In this document: in pieces, positions 1-9,655 of the stretch
Position numbering within the stretch: position 1 is the first letter of the stretch
Layout: the number at the start of each line of letters is the position of its first letter
DNA from: Chromera velia
Lineage: Eukaryota > Sar > Chromeraceae
Length of the DNA: 12,578 nucleotides
NCBI GenBank assembly: GCA_018398765.1
Contig: JAHBMJ010003183.1
Coordinates: 1-12,578, forward strand
Direction of reading: 5' to 3'
Translations under genes and position numbers: made by a program
Notes under the pieces: generated by a model
What the model was told of the DNA's origin: nothing
Seen by the model: only the letters and a program-made list of their open reading frames with translations
Database searches by the model: none

Positions 1-2744
<2,744 letters not shown>

Positions 2745-3198
2745 TTTCGCGTTCGCTGCACGAGAAAAAACTGGAGGTAGGGTGTTTCAAGACATACACA
2801 GCGGAGGGGGGACCGGCAAGACCTGGGGGGTGATTGGGGGACCATTGGGGGTGAAATTTTGCCAGAGGCTGGAGCTAGGAGGTGCAACATTCGAACAGAT
2901 TTTGAGAAGCTCGCATATGGAAAAAGAACCGATTTAATCTCCATGCTGAAAGTCTTCAGTGTTTGCTTATAGGTGTGACGGAGAGTGTAGATAAAACGTA
3001 CAGAATTTCTTTCAATTAAAATCGTCTGCATACATAATTTTGTGTTGATAGCTTGAATGTTGTTACAGATTTAGAATTGTAGTCTAATAAGTCTATAAGT
3101 TGATTGATTGAATCAAATCTTCTATAGTGACATAAATAACCGTTTTGACGTACACTGACAATGAGCAGCAGAACTTCAAAAAACGCTCTCTGATCTTG
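2745..3198. other. PRP43 3' UTR and intergenic flank
   Basis: After the PRP43 stop the sequence is first G-rich (about 2770-2890), then turns AT-rich from about 2930. I see no further exon. An open frame through 2745-2937 contains a GGGTGKT string that resembles a Walker A loop, but nothing else supports a nucleotide-binding protein there. A short inverted repeat around 3098-3117 (TTGATT...AATCAA) is the only structural element noticed. Confidence 0.6.
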
Positions 3199-3396
3199 TC
3201 ACGAGAAAAAATGGTTAAGGTTTGGCCATGAAAGACTGAATTTTTGTTTGTCGTCTCTATATTGACACAGAATCTCCTTCAAGGAGCTGAGCCTACCAAG
3301 CAATTTCTCTACTACAATCGCTTTGGGCATCACATTGTACTCAAACCGCAGTTTCTCTGTCCCTGCAGCTACAGTATTGTATCTAACAGATCGCAT
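3199..3396 (-). CDS. Weak candidate ORF or exon, 65 codons
   Basis: On the - strand an ATG-started frame encodes a peptide of mixed, protein-like composition (for example YNVMPKAIVVEKLLGRLSSL), ending in TGA. A TAG lies just upstream in frame. No family is recognised. The + strand carries an almost equally plausible open frame over the same bases (3244-3462), so the coding strand is undecided, and both may be chance. It could be a remnant of a mobile element or a terminal exon of an unseen gene. Confidence 0.2.
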   Translation of the reverse strand: MRSVRYNTVAAGTEKLRFEYNVMPKAIVVEKLLGRLSSLKEILCQYRDDKQKFSLSWPNLNHFFS

Positions 3397-3599
3397 TCGA
3401 AGCTAAGAGAATCTCAGAATGTGAATCGCGTTTGTATCCTTTTAAGCAGAATTGCATACTGAGAGATGCTGACTCGGGGGACCAAAATGGGCTGAAGAAC
3501 GTCACAGAAACTAGAGAGAAGCGAAAATGAAGAACAAGAAGAGGGAAGAGGCACTCGAGGCTTCGATAGGAGGAAATTTTGAGAGAAGAACAAATATGA
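3397..3599. other. Spacer upstream of the repeat-protein locus
   Basis: No convincing gene. On the + strand an ATG at 3527 opens a short polar frame (MKNKKREEALEASIGG...) that stops at 3635-3637. It is not in the same frame as the repeat-coding region that follows, so it could be the original N-terminus separated by a frameshift, or it could be chance. Confidence 0.35.
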
Positions 3600-5016
3600 G
3601 ACACAGCTGTTTCAGTTCCCGTCTTTCTCCTCTATGACCCGCCCCAAGTGAAGCCCTCTACCAAAGTAACCGCACAGCGCGGATTTGGTAGTAATCGCTC
3701 TTTCCCACCACAAGCAAAAGCCTCTCCCGCCTCTGCACAAGCCTTACCGCCTCCGTGCCCACAAGCAGAAGCCTGTCCCACCTCCGCACAAGCCACCCCG
3801 CCTCCGTGCCCACAAGCAGAAGCCTCTCCCACCTCTGCATAATTAAGCCTTACCGCCTCTGTGCCCATAAGCAGGAGCCTCTGTCACCTCCATATAAACT
3901 ATCCCGCCTCCGTGTCTGCAAGCAGAAACCTCTCCCACCTCCGCACAAGCCACCCCGCCTCCGTACCCACAAGCAAAAGCCTCTCTCACCTCTGCACAAG
4001 CCTTGCCGCCTCTGTGCCCGCAAGCAGGAGCCTCTTCCACTTTCGTACAAGCCACCCTGCCTCTGTGCCCACAAGCAGAAGCCTCTCCCACCTCCGCACA
4101 AGCCACCCCAACTCCGTGCCCGCAAGCATGAGCCTTTCCCACGTCTGTACAAGCCACCCTGCCTCTGTGTCCGCAAGTAGAAGTCTCTCCCACCTCCACA
4201 CAAGCTACCCCGCCTCCGTGCCTACAAGTAAGAGCCTCTTCCACCTCCGTACAAGCCACTCCGCATCTGTGTCTGCAAGCAGAAGCCCCTTCCACCTCCG
4301 CACAAGCCACCCCGCCTCCGTGTCTGCAAGCAGGAGCCTCTCCCACCTCCGTACAAGCCACCCCGCCTCCGTGCCCACAAGCAAGAGCCTCTCCCACCTC
4401 TGTACTAGCCTCTGTAGCTTCAGCAGATGTTTGCAGCTCTCGTTCCCCTCCGATTGACTCCACCTCGCCAGGTTCTACAGACGCTTGTAGCTCTCATCCC
4501 CCTCCAAACACCGCTTCACCTCTAGATGAAAATATTGTTGAATCAGAGAAGGAAGATGAAGGTCTGGAGAAGAGGAAGCTAGAGAAGAAGAGCCATACAA
4601 CAGAAAAGAGAAAGAAGAAGAGAAACAAGAAGAGAAAGAAGAAGAAGAACAAGAAAAAGGTAAGGGGGGAGCAAGCTGGTCGTAAGAATTCTGTGGTTTT
4701 CCTGTGTAACCAGTCTGTGAAGCCAGCTTTCGAAGGAGAAGACGTTTCTTCTTTCAACCCACTAAGAGACTGTCATAGCTCTTCCCTTTCTCTGCTTCTC
4801 GTGGAAGAGATAACAGTTACCATGCTGGATAATCTGGCAAATCGACACGGCTGCACGGCTCATGCAAGCATCAAGCCAGGGGGATAAATCACTCGTCTGA
4901 TTGTTAAAGGTGGAGATGGAACTCCTGAGTCATGGGAGAGCACGGTCTTCAAAGCATATCAAGAGATGTGCGAGTACCTTATGAGATGGCCGCAGGGTCG
5001 ATTAGGCTTCCAGTGA
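3600..5016 (+). pseudogene. Broken repeat-rich protein gene with Lys-rich block, unrecognised
   Basis: A repeat-coding frame opens near 3600 (no good ATG; GTG at 3648) and encodes a 17-residue Pro/Ala/Ser/Thr repeat of the type AQATPPPCPQAEASPTS. At 3839-3843 a small insertion (TAATT in place of C) shifts the frame. After it, the same repeat frame meets stops at 3844, 3868 and 3892 and a TGA at 4129-4131, then stays open to TAA at 4885-4887. Downstream of the repeats it encodes an acidic stretch (DENIVESEKEDEGLEKRK), a lysine/arginine-rich block at about 4590-4660 that resembles a nuclear or nucleolar basic region, and a mixed C-terminus (VEEITVTMLDNLANRHG). The same frame continues 42 codons past the TAA to TGA at 5014. 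No domain is recognised. The breaks suggest decay, although splicing around them cannot be excluded. Confidence 0.5.
3703..4408 (+). repeat. 51-bp tandem repeat, about 14 copies
   Basis: Copies can be followed by the CCACAAGCAGAAGCC-like core at about 3712, 3760, 3811, 3867, 3918, 3968, 4018, 4069, 4120, 4171, 4222, 4273, 4324 and 4375. Spacing is about 51 bp except across the small insertion near 3840. Copies differ at scattered bases, often C/T or G/A. Because 51 is a multiple of three, several frames stay open on both strands. The longest is a 206-codon - strand frame (3843-4463) of a Gly/Cys/His/Val-rich 17-mer. Confidence 0.9.
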
Positions 5017-5979
5017 TACGATTTTGGTGTTTGTATATATAACTTTATCTGGGTGTATGTACTTGATTGATCGGGTGTTTGTCTTTATTCAATTTTCTTC
5101 CTCCTTTACTCCTTTCTCATGAAAACCACTTGAACATTGCAAGCACAAATTTGAACCCTTGTAGTTCCCCTTTCCCTTGGTGACTGATCAAAAAGTATTA
5201 ATTGTTTCGATCGAGTTGTTACTTTGCCTTCGGGCGGCGTAAGCCAGTGTAAATCTTCGAAAGAGTCTGTCATCAACCCCGTTTCTCCTCTTATTACCTC
5301 TCATCTATCCTTGCTCTACCTTGCTCTTACTCTCTTTTCGGATTGATTCAGAATTCAATGTATGAATGTGGTGTGCACGTGTGCCGAGCGTTTGTGTCTC
5401 CATGTGCCTCCGTAGATGTGGTGTGCCTTGAGGTGAATCGATCCGATTGGCATGCATTGCCACGCTTCCTCATCCCCTCCCCCCCATGAATGCGTGCTCT
5501 GGGTTGTCCTCAAAGCCTTGTTAGTAGCTTAGGATTTGGTATCGCTATAGATCTAGGATTTAACCCTTTAAGTTAATCATCATCACTATGGGGCAGCACT
5601 CCTAAGTAGAACCCTAGTACCATGCATGTTTATGCTGTAATTGAAGATGATATAACATAGGTTCTAATAGGTTCTAACACTGTTTTTTGCTTTTTCAGAC
5701 TCGTTAGTGTAAGGTTTTTTCAGATTCTTAAAGGTTCTTTAAAGAAGAATCAAGTCTACATTGCATCAAAGTGGTGTCTCCATTATTTGGTTCTTACTCT
5801 CTAGAGAAACCACTAGAACCTAAGTTCTAGGAACCTAGACAAAAACCTGTAAGAATCATAAAAAACCCTCCCCGTAAAGCTTCAGAAAGACTAAAGACCT
5901 AATTTGGATGATTAAAATGATCCAAACAAACAAGACAGATGCTTACATAGGCCAAAATTGACTGTCAAAATCATAAAAC
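5017..5979. other. Non-coding stretch between two decayed loci
   Basis: No frame on either strand gives a protein-like product. The first half (to about 5520) is unremarkable mixed sequence. From about 5520 it becomes AT-rich with repeated GGTTCTA/TAGAACC words, described separately. No tRNA or other RNA gene was recognised. Confidence 0.6.
5645..5850. repeat. GGTTCTA-rich cluster 1, with hairpins
   Basis: GTTCTAATAG and GTTCTAACAC sit exactly 10 bp apart at 5661 and 5671, and related words recur through 5840 in both orientations. CTAGAAC (5813-5819) and GTTCTAG (5824-5830) form a perfect 7-bp inverted repeat with a 4-base loop, followed at once by CTAGG-AA-CCTAG (5827-5838). The same vocabulary recurs in clusters at 7010-7280 and 7860-8080. 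Confidence 0.65.
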
Positions 5980-6402
5980 TCAGCTGACAGTGTGAACTCG
6001 CTTTTTTTTCTCTTCAAACAGACTTATAAGACGAGCAAACTCTTCATCTTTCATGAAAACGGTTTCATTCATTTCATGCGCATGTTGAATATAAAAGAAC
6101 ACAGAAGAAAGTGGGACATTATCGATATAAATCTTTTTAGGCTTCCTGTTTCGGCCTAAGTGCTAAAGGAGAGAGAAAGCGCGCATGTCGGCTAAGTCGG
6201 TCAAAGCCTCGTCGGACTTACGATATGTATGTACAGCAATCTGGTACAATTCATCTAGGTCCATTTCTTCATCTTCAATATGTGCAATCACTTGCAACCC
6301 TGAGGGCTCAAAAGCTTTCTTCTTGTCATTCCACGATAAAATGTTCACCACCTTGGAAACGTACCAACTCGGTTTTCTCTCTAAGCCCTCACCCTTATCA
6401 TA
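5980..6402 (-). pseudogene. Decayed antisense gene, downstream part: 141 codons with one TAG
   Basis: Read on the - strand, a single frame runs from 6402 to TGA at 5980-5982, broken only by TAG at 6163-6165. Before the TAG it includes KPSWYVSKVVNILSW, FEPSGLQVIAHIEDEEMDL and DEALTDLADMRAF. After it come RKPKKIYIDNVPLSSVFFYI, MNETVFMKDEEFARLISLF and a lysine run. The composition (acidic, Lys, aromatic, few runs) is what a globular protein shows. The opposite-strand frames look like shadows. The TAG lies after a pyrimidine stretch and could be a 3' splice acceptor, but I see no matching donor. No family is recognised. With the fragments at 6423-6993 it forms one run of about 1 kb. Confidence 0.5.
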
Positions 6403-6422
6403 CTAGCATGCCATGAGTTGTC

Positions 6423-6659
6423 CTACATTGTCCTACCATGATAGAATACTCGTCTTTCCAAATCAATGCCTGACTGTAGGACTTCGCACGCACTTTCACC
6501 CCTCGATCGTTTAACAACTTCTCTTGATATAAAAGAGCATACCCCGTACTCAACCGCATTAAATAGATTTATACCATGGACCGGGTTAACTAGCGGGTTA
6601 AACTTTGGTACTTCAAAGGAGATAACCCCTGTGATAGTGTCACCTCCCTTTGCTTCCCT
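6423..6659 (-). pseudogene. Decayed antisense gene, middle fragment, 78 codons
   Basis: Between a TGA at 6660-6662 and a TAG at 6423-6425 the - strand encodes GDTITGVISFEVPKFNPLVN, HGINLFNAVEYGVCSFISRE and a tail rich in charged residues. This looks like real protein sequence. The same frame before the TGA also reads plausibly (with an ATG at about 6678), so that stop may be a mutation. The step from here to the 6402 frame needs a frame change near 6403-6425, where a short duplication (TGTCCTAC twice on the + strand, 6419-6435) could account for it. Confidence 0.45.
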
Positions 6660-6703
6660 TCAGGTGTCGTCACCGCTCATATAAAGACAGAAAAGGACTG
6701 TTT

Positions 6704-6886
6704 TTATGCTGCGTCTTCTGTTTGAATCTGCTCCCACAAACTTTTGAGTTCTTCTCCCTCTGGTGTCTTATCCAACTCAATGAGGATCTCTATATCCATC
6801 ACCACCCACTCGTCATCTTCAATGCCCCCCCCCTCCCTGGCCTTTTCCCTAGCCTCCCCAGCCTCCTCCCCCCCTTCTAACTTGTA
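6704..6886 (-). pseudogene. Decayed antisense gene, acidic fragment, 60 codons
   Basis: The - strand frame encodes an alanine/glutamate/glycine-rich stretch, then IEDDEWVVMDIEILIELDKT and EELKSLWEQIQTEDAA before TAA at 6704-6706. The low-complexity start comes from a G-rich tract (C-runs on the + strand at about 6825-6873), a likely site of slippage that could have changed the frame. Unrecognised; interpreted with its neighbours. Confidence 0.4.
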
Positions 6887-6993
6887 TCAACACAGATGCC
6901 GATTTGGATCAAGAACCCGCTGCCTCTCCCGGCTGGCATAACATAGGTGTCCGGCTCCAAAAGCAATCGCACAATCTCTGGGTTTAGGGTGTG
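6877..6993 (-). pseudogene. Decayed antisense gene, upstream fragment, 38 codons
   Basis: The - strand frame after a TGA at 6994-6996 encodes NPEIVRLLLEPDTYVMPAGR and GSGFLIQIGICVDTS, then TAG. It overlaps the next fragment by 10 bases in a different frame. The beginning of the gene is not visible: upstream of it the sequence turns directly into the GGTTCTA/GGTTATA cluster. Short and unrecognised, so support comes mainly from its position in the series. Confidence 0.35.
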
Positions 6994-7009
6994 TCACTGC
7001 TTTTGGTTA

Positions 7010-7280
7010 TATAAAAGTTCTAGTAAAGTTCTAGACTAAGAACACTATTTTTGAACAAATAAAATCAAGTTCCTAAGAGTTAAAATGATTAAACAACTTC
7101 TTAAAAGCTTAAAAACATGGTTTTGAATGTTTATAGTTAGGTTATGGTAGGTTATAGTAGGTTATAGATGTTTCGCCACCTAAGGTTCTAAAAAAAGTTC
7201 CTAAACCATCCGTTTCTGAAAACCTTTTCCTCAGAACCTGCCAAAACCTGCTAAAACCACCTTAAACCGGCCTTTTCTCA
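7010..7280. repeat. GGTTCTA/GGTTATA cluster 2, 10-bp phased
   Basis: GTTATGGTAG, GTTATAGTAG and GTTATAGATG follow each other in exact 10-bp register at 7141, 7151 and 7161. AGTTCTAG words occur at 7016 and 7028. AGGTTCTA followed by seven As and GTTCCTAAACC (7183-7207) matches 23 of 25 positions at 7931-7955 in cluster 3. The 3' part ends in RRAACC-type words in the opposite orientation. Confidence 0.65.
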
Positions 7281-7615
7281 ATAGAAATATGATCAAACCG
7301 ACCAGGAACGCTCGCAAACTGATGAGACAATCAGTGTTTTTGTCCTCCTTCGCGCCCTAGCCGTCAACTCCCTCCCATTCCCCTCCCTCATTGCCTGAAC
7401 TATGAACAGCAGCCGCAGTCTAGAGCCGCAACGCCGCCCAGACTTTCGTTTAGAACGATAGAGATGATTCTGAGTCCTCAATATTCCTCCCTCTGACTTT
7501 TTGAAACTTTACCATGAGCTAGACAGACGACCTCCTGCTTTCAGATATCTTTTTTTAGATTCATTCAGCAGTTTTGATCGATGGTGGACTCCAAATTTAA
7601 AAGGAAGAATTGCAG
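7281..7615. other. Spacer, no supported gene
   Basis: Mixed sequence with a CT-rich middle. The open frames here are short and arginine- or serine-rich and show no recognisable motif. An ATG at 7581 opens a 24-codon frame (MVDSKFKRKNCSELSDPS...) ending at an AAG|GTGAGA donor-like site at 7650. This could be a first exon, but it overlaps the alternative exon at 7616 in another frame. Confidence 0.35.
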
Positions 7616-7798
7616 CGAGCTGAGCGATCCTTCTTTAAAAAATGTGAAAAGGTGAGAGAGCTTCTTTCAGGGGAAGTCAAACTGGAGGAAGGAGTTATGC
7701 AGATAGAGCTGAAAGCCAACGGAACCACTTATAGTGTGGAAAGTGGGGGTCCGGCTGTGAGACATGGCGAGAAGAGTCGGGATGTGCTTTCAGACTAG
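7616..7798 (+). CDS. Candidate terminal exon, 60 residues, unrecognised
   Basis: A frame that opens after the acceptor-like AATTGCAG (ending 7615) encodes RAERSFFKKCEKVRELLSGE, VMQIELKANGTTYSV and a charged tail, with TAG at 7796-7798. An AATAAA lies 26 bases after the stop, which suits a gene's 3' end. There is no credible ATG in frame and an in-frame TAA sits just upstream, so it needs an upstream exon that I cannot identify. It may also be another mobile-element remnant between two repeat clusters. Confidence 0.3.
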   Translation, partial: RAERSFFKKCEKVRELLSGEVKLEEGVMQIELKANGTTYSVESGGPAVRHGEKSRDVLSD

Positions 7799-7823
7799 CT
7801 TTAAAAATGGATAAAGAAAAGTG

Positions 7824-7829
7824 AATAAA
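7824..7829 (+). terminator. Possible polyadenylation signal AATAAA
   Basis: An exact AATAAA lies 26 bases downstream of the stop of the candidate exon at 7616-7798. The surrounding sequence is A-rich, so a chance match is quite likely. Confidence 0.25.
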
Positions 7830-7859
7830 GAAAACCATCGTTTATGTAAGAAACTCAAA

Positions 7860-8080
7860 CGTTAAAAAACGTTTTTAAGCATTAAAACTCAGTAGAAATA
7901 AAGTTATGTAAGGTTCTATAAGGTTCTTTTAGGTTCTAAAAAAAGTTACTGAACCTAGGCTTTTGTCTTTTTAGAACCTATAGTAGCGAAATGATTTTAA
8001 ACCTCTATAACTTCGTGATAAAAGCAAACAACCACCCAGTTTGTATTGTGTATAAGGTTCTACTGGGCTTAAAACCACAT
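7860..8080. repeat. GGTTCTA-rich cluster 3, 10-bp phased
   Basis: AGGTTCTATA, AGGTTCTTTT and AGGTTCTAAA lie at 7911, 7921 and 7931 in exact 10-bp steps. A reverse-oriented TAGAACCTATAG follows near 7973-7984, and AAGGTTCTACTGG near 8055. The 25-base segment at 7931-7955 is shared with cluster 2. Confidence 0.65.
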
Positions 8081-8139
8081 TGAACACACTTTTAAGAGTA
8101 TACATCTTCTCTATCTTTGTTTAAGGGGGGGGTACAGAC

Positions 8140-8146
8140 TATAAAT
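8140..8146 (+). promoter_or_regulatory. TATA-like box upstream of the retroelement
   Basis: TATAAAT follows a run of eight G (8125-8132) and lies about 400 bases before the Gag start. If this region is part of the 5' LTR, transcription would begin about 25-35 bases downstream, inside the 39-bp duplication. This is positional inference only, since the 3' LTR is not in the window for comparison. Confidence 0.3.
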
Positions 8147-8152
8147 CAGAAC

Positions 8153-8230
8153 GGCGTAATGTGCGCGCGAATATTTGCAAACGTGCAGAATGGCGCAATG
8201 CGCGCGCGAATATTTGCAAACGTGCAGAAA
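8153..8230 (+). repeat. 39-bp tandem duplication
   Basis: Two adjacent copies starting GGCGYAATGYGCGCGCG and containing AATATTTGCAAACGTGCAG occupy 8153-8191 and 8192-8230 and differ at three positions. The G+C-rich alternating CG part and the perfect match over the second half suggest a recent duplication. The reading frame across it (8161-8361) mostly reflects this repetition and is not called as a gene. Confidence 0.85.
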
Positions 8231-8548
8231 TAAAATGCATGCATGCAAAAGCATGTTTGAGGCAATTCAAATTGACGGTCATGCATTCGTGGTCAATGCA
8301 AGACACAAAAGCAGACAAAGACTACTCTGGGCAACTGCCAGAGGTTTTGCGTAAGAAGTAGATCTTCATGTCGATCATGTCTAGAGCGCTAGCTCTTTCT
8401 GCTGGTGCTCTCTACATGCGGGCAAAGACCTGTCCCGTGTTCTCTTATCCAAAGACTTGACCGATAGAGAGCTCAGTCTGCTTCCCTCTCTCTGTCGCTG
8501 CTAACCTTCGGCTTATGAGTCTGGGTTTCTCTCTGTGCTGCCAGAGGG
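8231..8548 (+). other. Probable LTR/untranslated leader of the retroelement
   Basis: No supported gene. The stretch contains an alternating ATGCATGCATGC tract at about 8235-8246, then CT-rich leader up to the Gag ATG. The LTR end and primer-binding site cannot be set without the second LTR. Bases 8504-8523 resemble the complement of a tRNA-Met anticodon arm (see findings). Confidence 0.35.
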
Positions 8549-9655
8549 ATGATAGATGAAACAGGTTCCCGTCTTTACTTCCCGGTTCTGGGAGTAAAGG
8601 ATAGTTTCAAAGGTTTCAAGCTGGACTGCACCGCCATCTGCAAGGGTGACCCCACTTTCAAGAAGCTGAACAAGGATGAGCAGCTGTCAAAAGTCGCGAC
8701 AGCCCTCTTCCGATCAGCAAAGGGGCATCCAGACTGCGGAGAGCAGGTGATCTCCTTGTTCAAGAAGGTAGATGCTCCTGAGTTCTCCAATGGGAACACC
8801 TCCGCCCCAGACACGAACTGGGATAAGTTCTGTACGACCATGTGGGAGACTATCAGGATCCTACTAGAAAAGAAAGACAGAGAGAAGAAAGAGGCAGTCA
8901 AGGCAGAGTACACGGAGTTCTCGAAGTCGCTCGTGTTCGACCGCATTTCCAAGTGGACTGTGAAGTGGGGGTTGATAGAGCAAAGGGCAGCCGAAGTGGG
9001 AGTAACGATCACAGATAAGGACAAGGCCACGCACCTTCTGAAGTCCATCTCCCGGCACTCGCCGTCCCTTCACGCCATCTTGAAGGTGACGATGGATGCA
9101 GCCGACCAAGAGGATCCAAAAAAGATCCTTGACAAACTGAAAGGCCTTCAGGAAACGCGGGAGGGAGATTCGTGGTCTTTGGTCGGTGATGCTCTCGGTG
9201 GGGGAGGTGGCAGTGCCTTACCTACACAAACAGCAGCTAAGGGTCCAAAGGTAAAGGAAGAGTTTGCCGGTCTCATTTCTGTCGTGCAGCAGACGGTGCA
9301 AGAGCAGCTCCGTCTGGCAGGTTTTGTTGGCCCTGGAAATGTTCCTGCCCGGTCTTTAAATGGAAAGGGGGGAAAGGGGCAAAGCAGGGGAAGGAACCAA
9401 AGCGGCAGAGGGGGCTCTAGCGGCGCAGGGGGTGCACAGGGAGGTCCTCCCAATCACGGAGGAGGTTCCCGCGATGCTTGTCCCAGATGTGCACGCCCTG
9501 GTGGTCACGATGCGGGCTTCCCATGCCCTGCACTCGGACGCACCTGTGGCTACAAACCCTGCGGTAGAAAGGGACACGATGCAGTCGCGTGCAGGATGAG
9601 AAAGAGGGATGAAGAAAACAAGCAGCCGGGGAAGAGCGGACCGAGAGGGCCCTAA
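8549..9655 (+). CDS. gag: Gag-like capsid/nucleocapsid protein of copia-type element
   Basis: An intact 368-codon frame from ATG at 8549 to TAA at 9653. The N-terminal two thirds is helical and charged, as in copia capsid-type Gag proteins (for example KFCTTMWETIRILLEKKDRE and DKDKATHLLKSISRHSPSLH). A glycine-rich linker follows at about residues 214-219, then a basic Gly/Arg/Ser region at about 274-305. Two Cys-His modules follow: C311-X2-C314-X5-H320-X5-C326 and C333-X4-C338-X4-H343-X4-C348. These spacings differ from the classical CX2CX4HX4C knuckle, but order and position fit nucleic-acid-binding knuckles that package element RNA. Pol follows in the same frame after one stop. The next upstream ATG is not in frame, so this start is preferred. 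Confidence 0.82.
   Translation: MIDETGSRLYFPVLGVKDSFKGFKLDCTAICKGDPTFKKLNKDEQLSKVATALFRSAKGHPDCGEQVISLFKKVDAPEFSNGNTSAPDTNWDKFCTTMWETIRILLEKKDREKKEAVKAEYTEFSKSLVFDRISKWTVKWGLIEQRAAEVGVTITDKDKATHLLKSISRHSPSLHAILKVTMDAADQEDPKKILDKLKGLQETREGDSWSLVGDALGGGGGSALPTQTAAKGPKVKEEFAGLISVVQQTVQEQLRLAGFVGPGNVPARSLNGKGGKGQSRGRNQSGRGGSSGAGGAQGGPPNHGGGSRDACPRCARPGGHDAGFPCPALGRTCGYKPCGRKGHDAVACRMRKRDEENKQPGKSGPRGP

Noticed and set aside
2745-2937. Open frame with a GGGTGKT string resembling a Walker A loop in the PRP43 3' flank
   Set aside because: It is not in the frame produced by the last PRP43 splice junction, has no start of its own, lies in a G-rich low-complexity stretch, and shows no other nucleotide-binding motif.
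3703-4408. CRISPR-like array
   Set aside because: The units are contiguous 51-bp tandem copies with no unique spacers, in a eukaryotic context.
4494-4757. Antisense frame with long Phe/Leu run resembling transmembrane segments
   Set aside because: It is the complement of the AAG/AGA-rich lysine block of the + strand frame.
6975-6985. Telomere-like TTTAGGG word
   Set aside because: There is only a single copy, with no tandem array.
8161-8361. 66-codon + frame before gag
   Set aside because: Its N-terminal half is the 39-bp duplication translated. No motif is seen and its position fits an LTR or leader.
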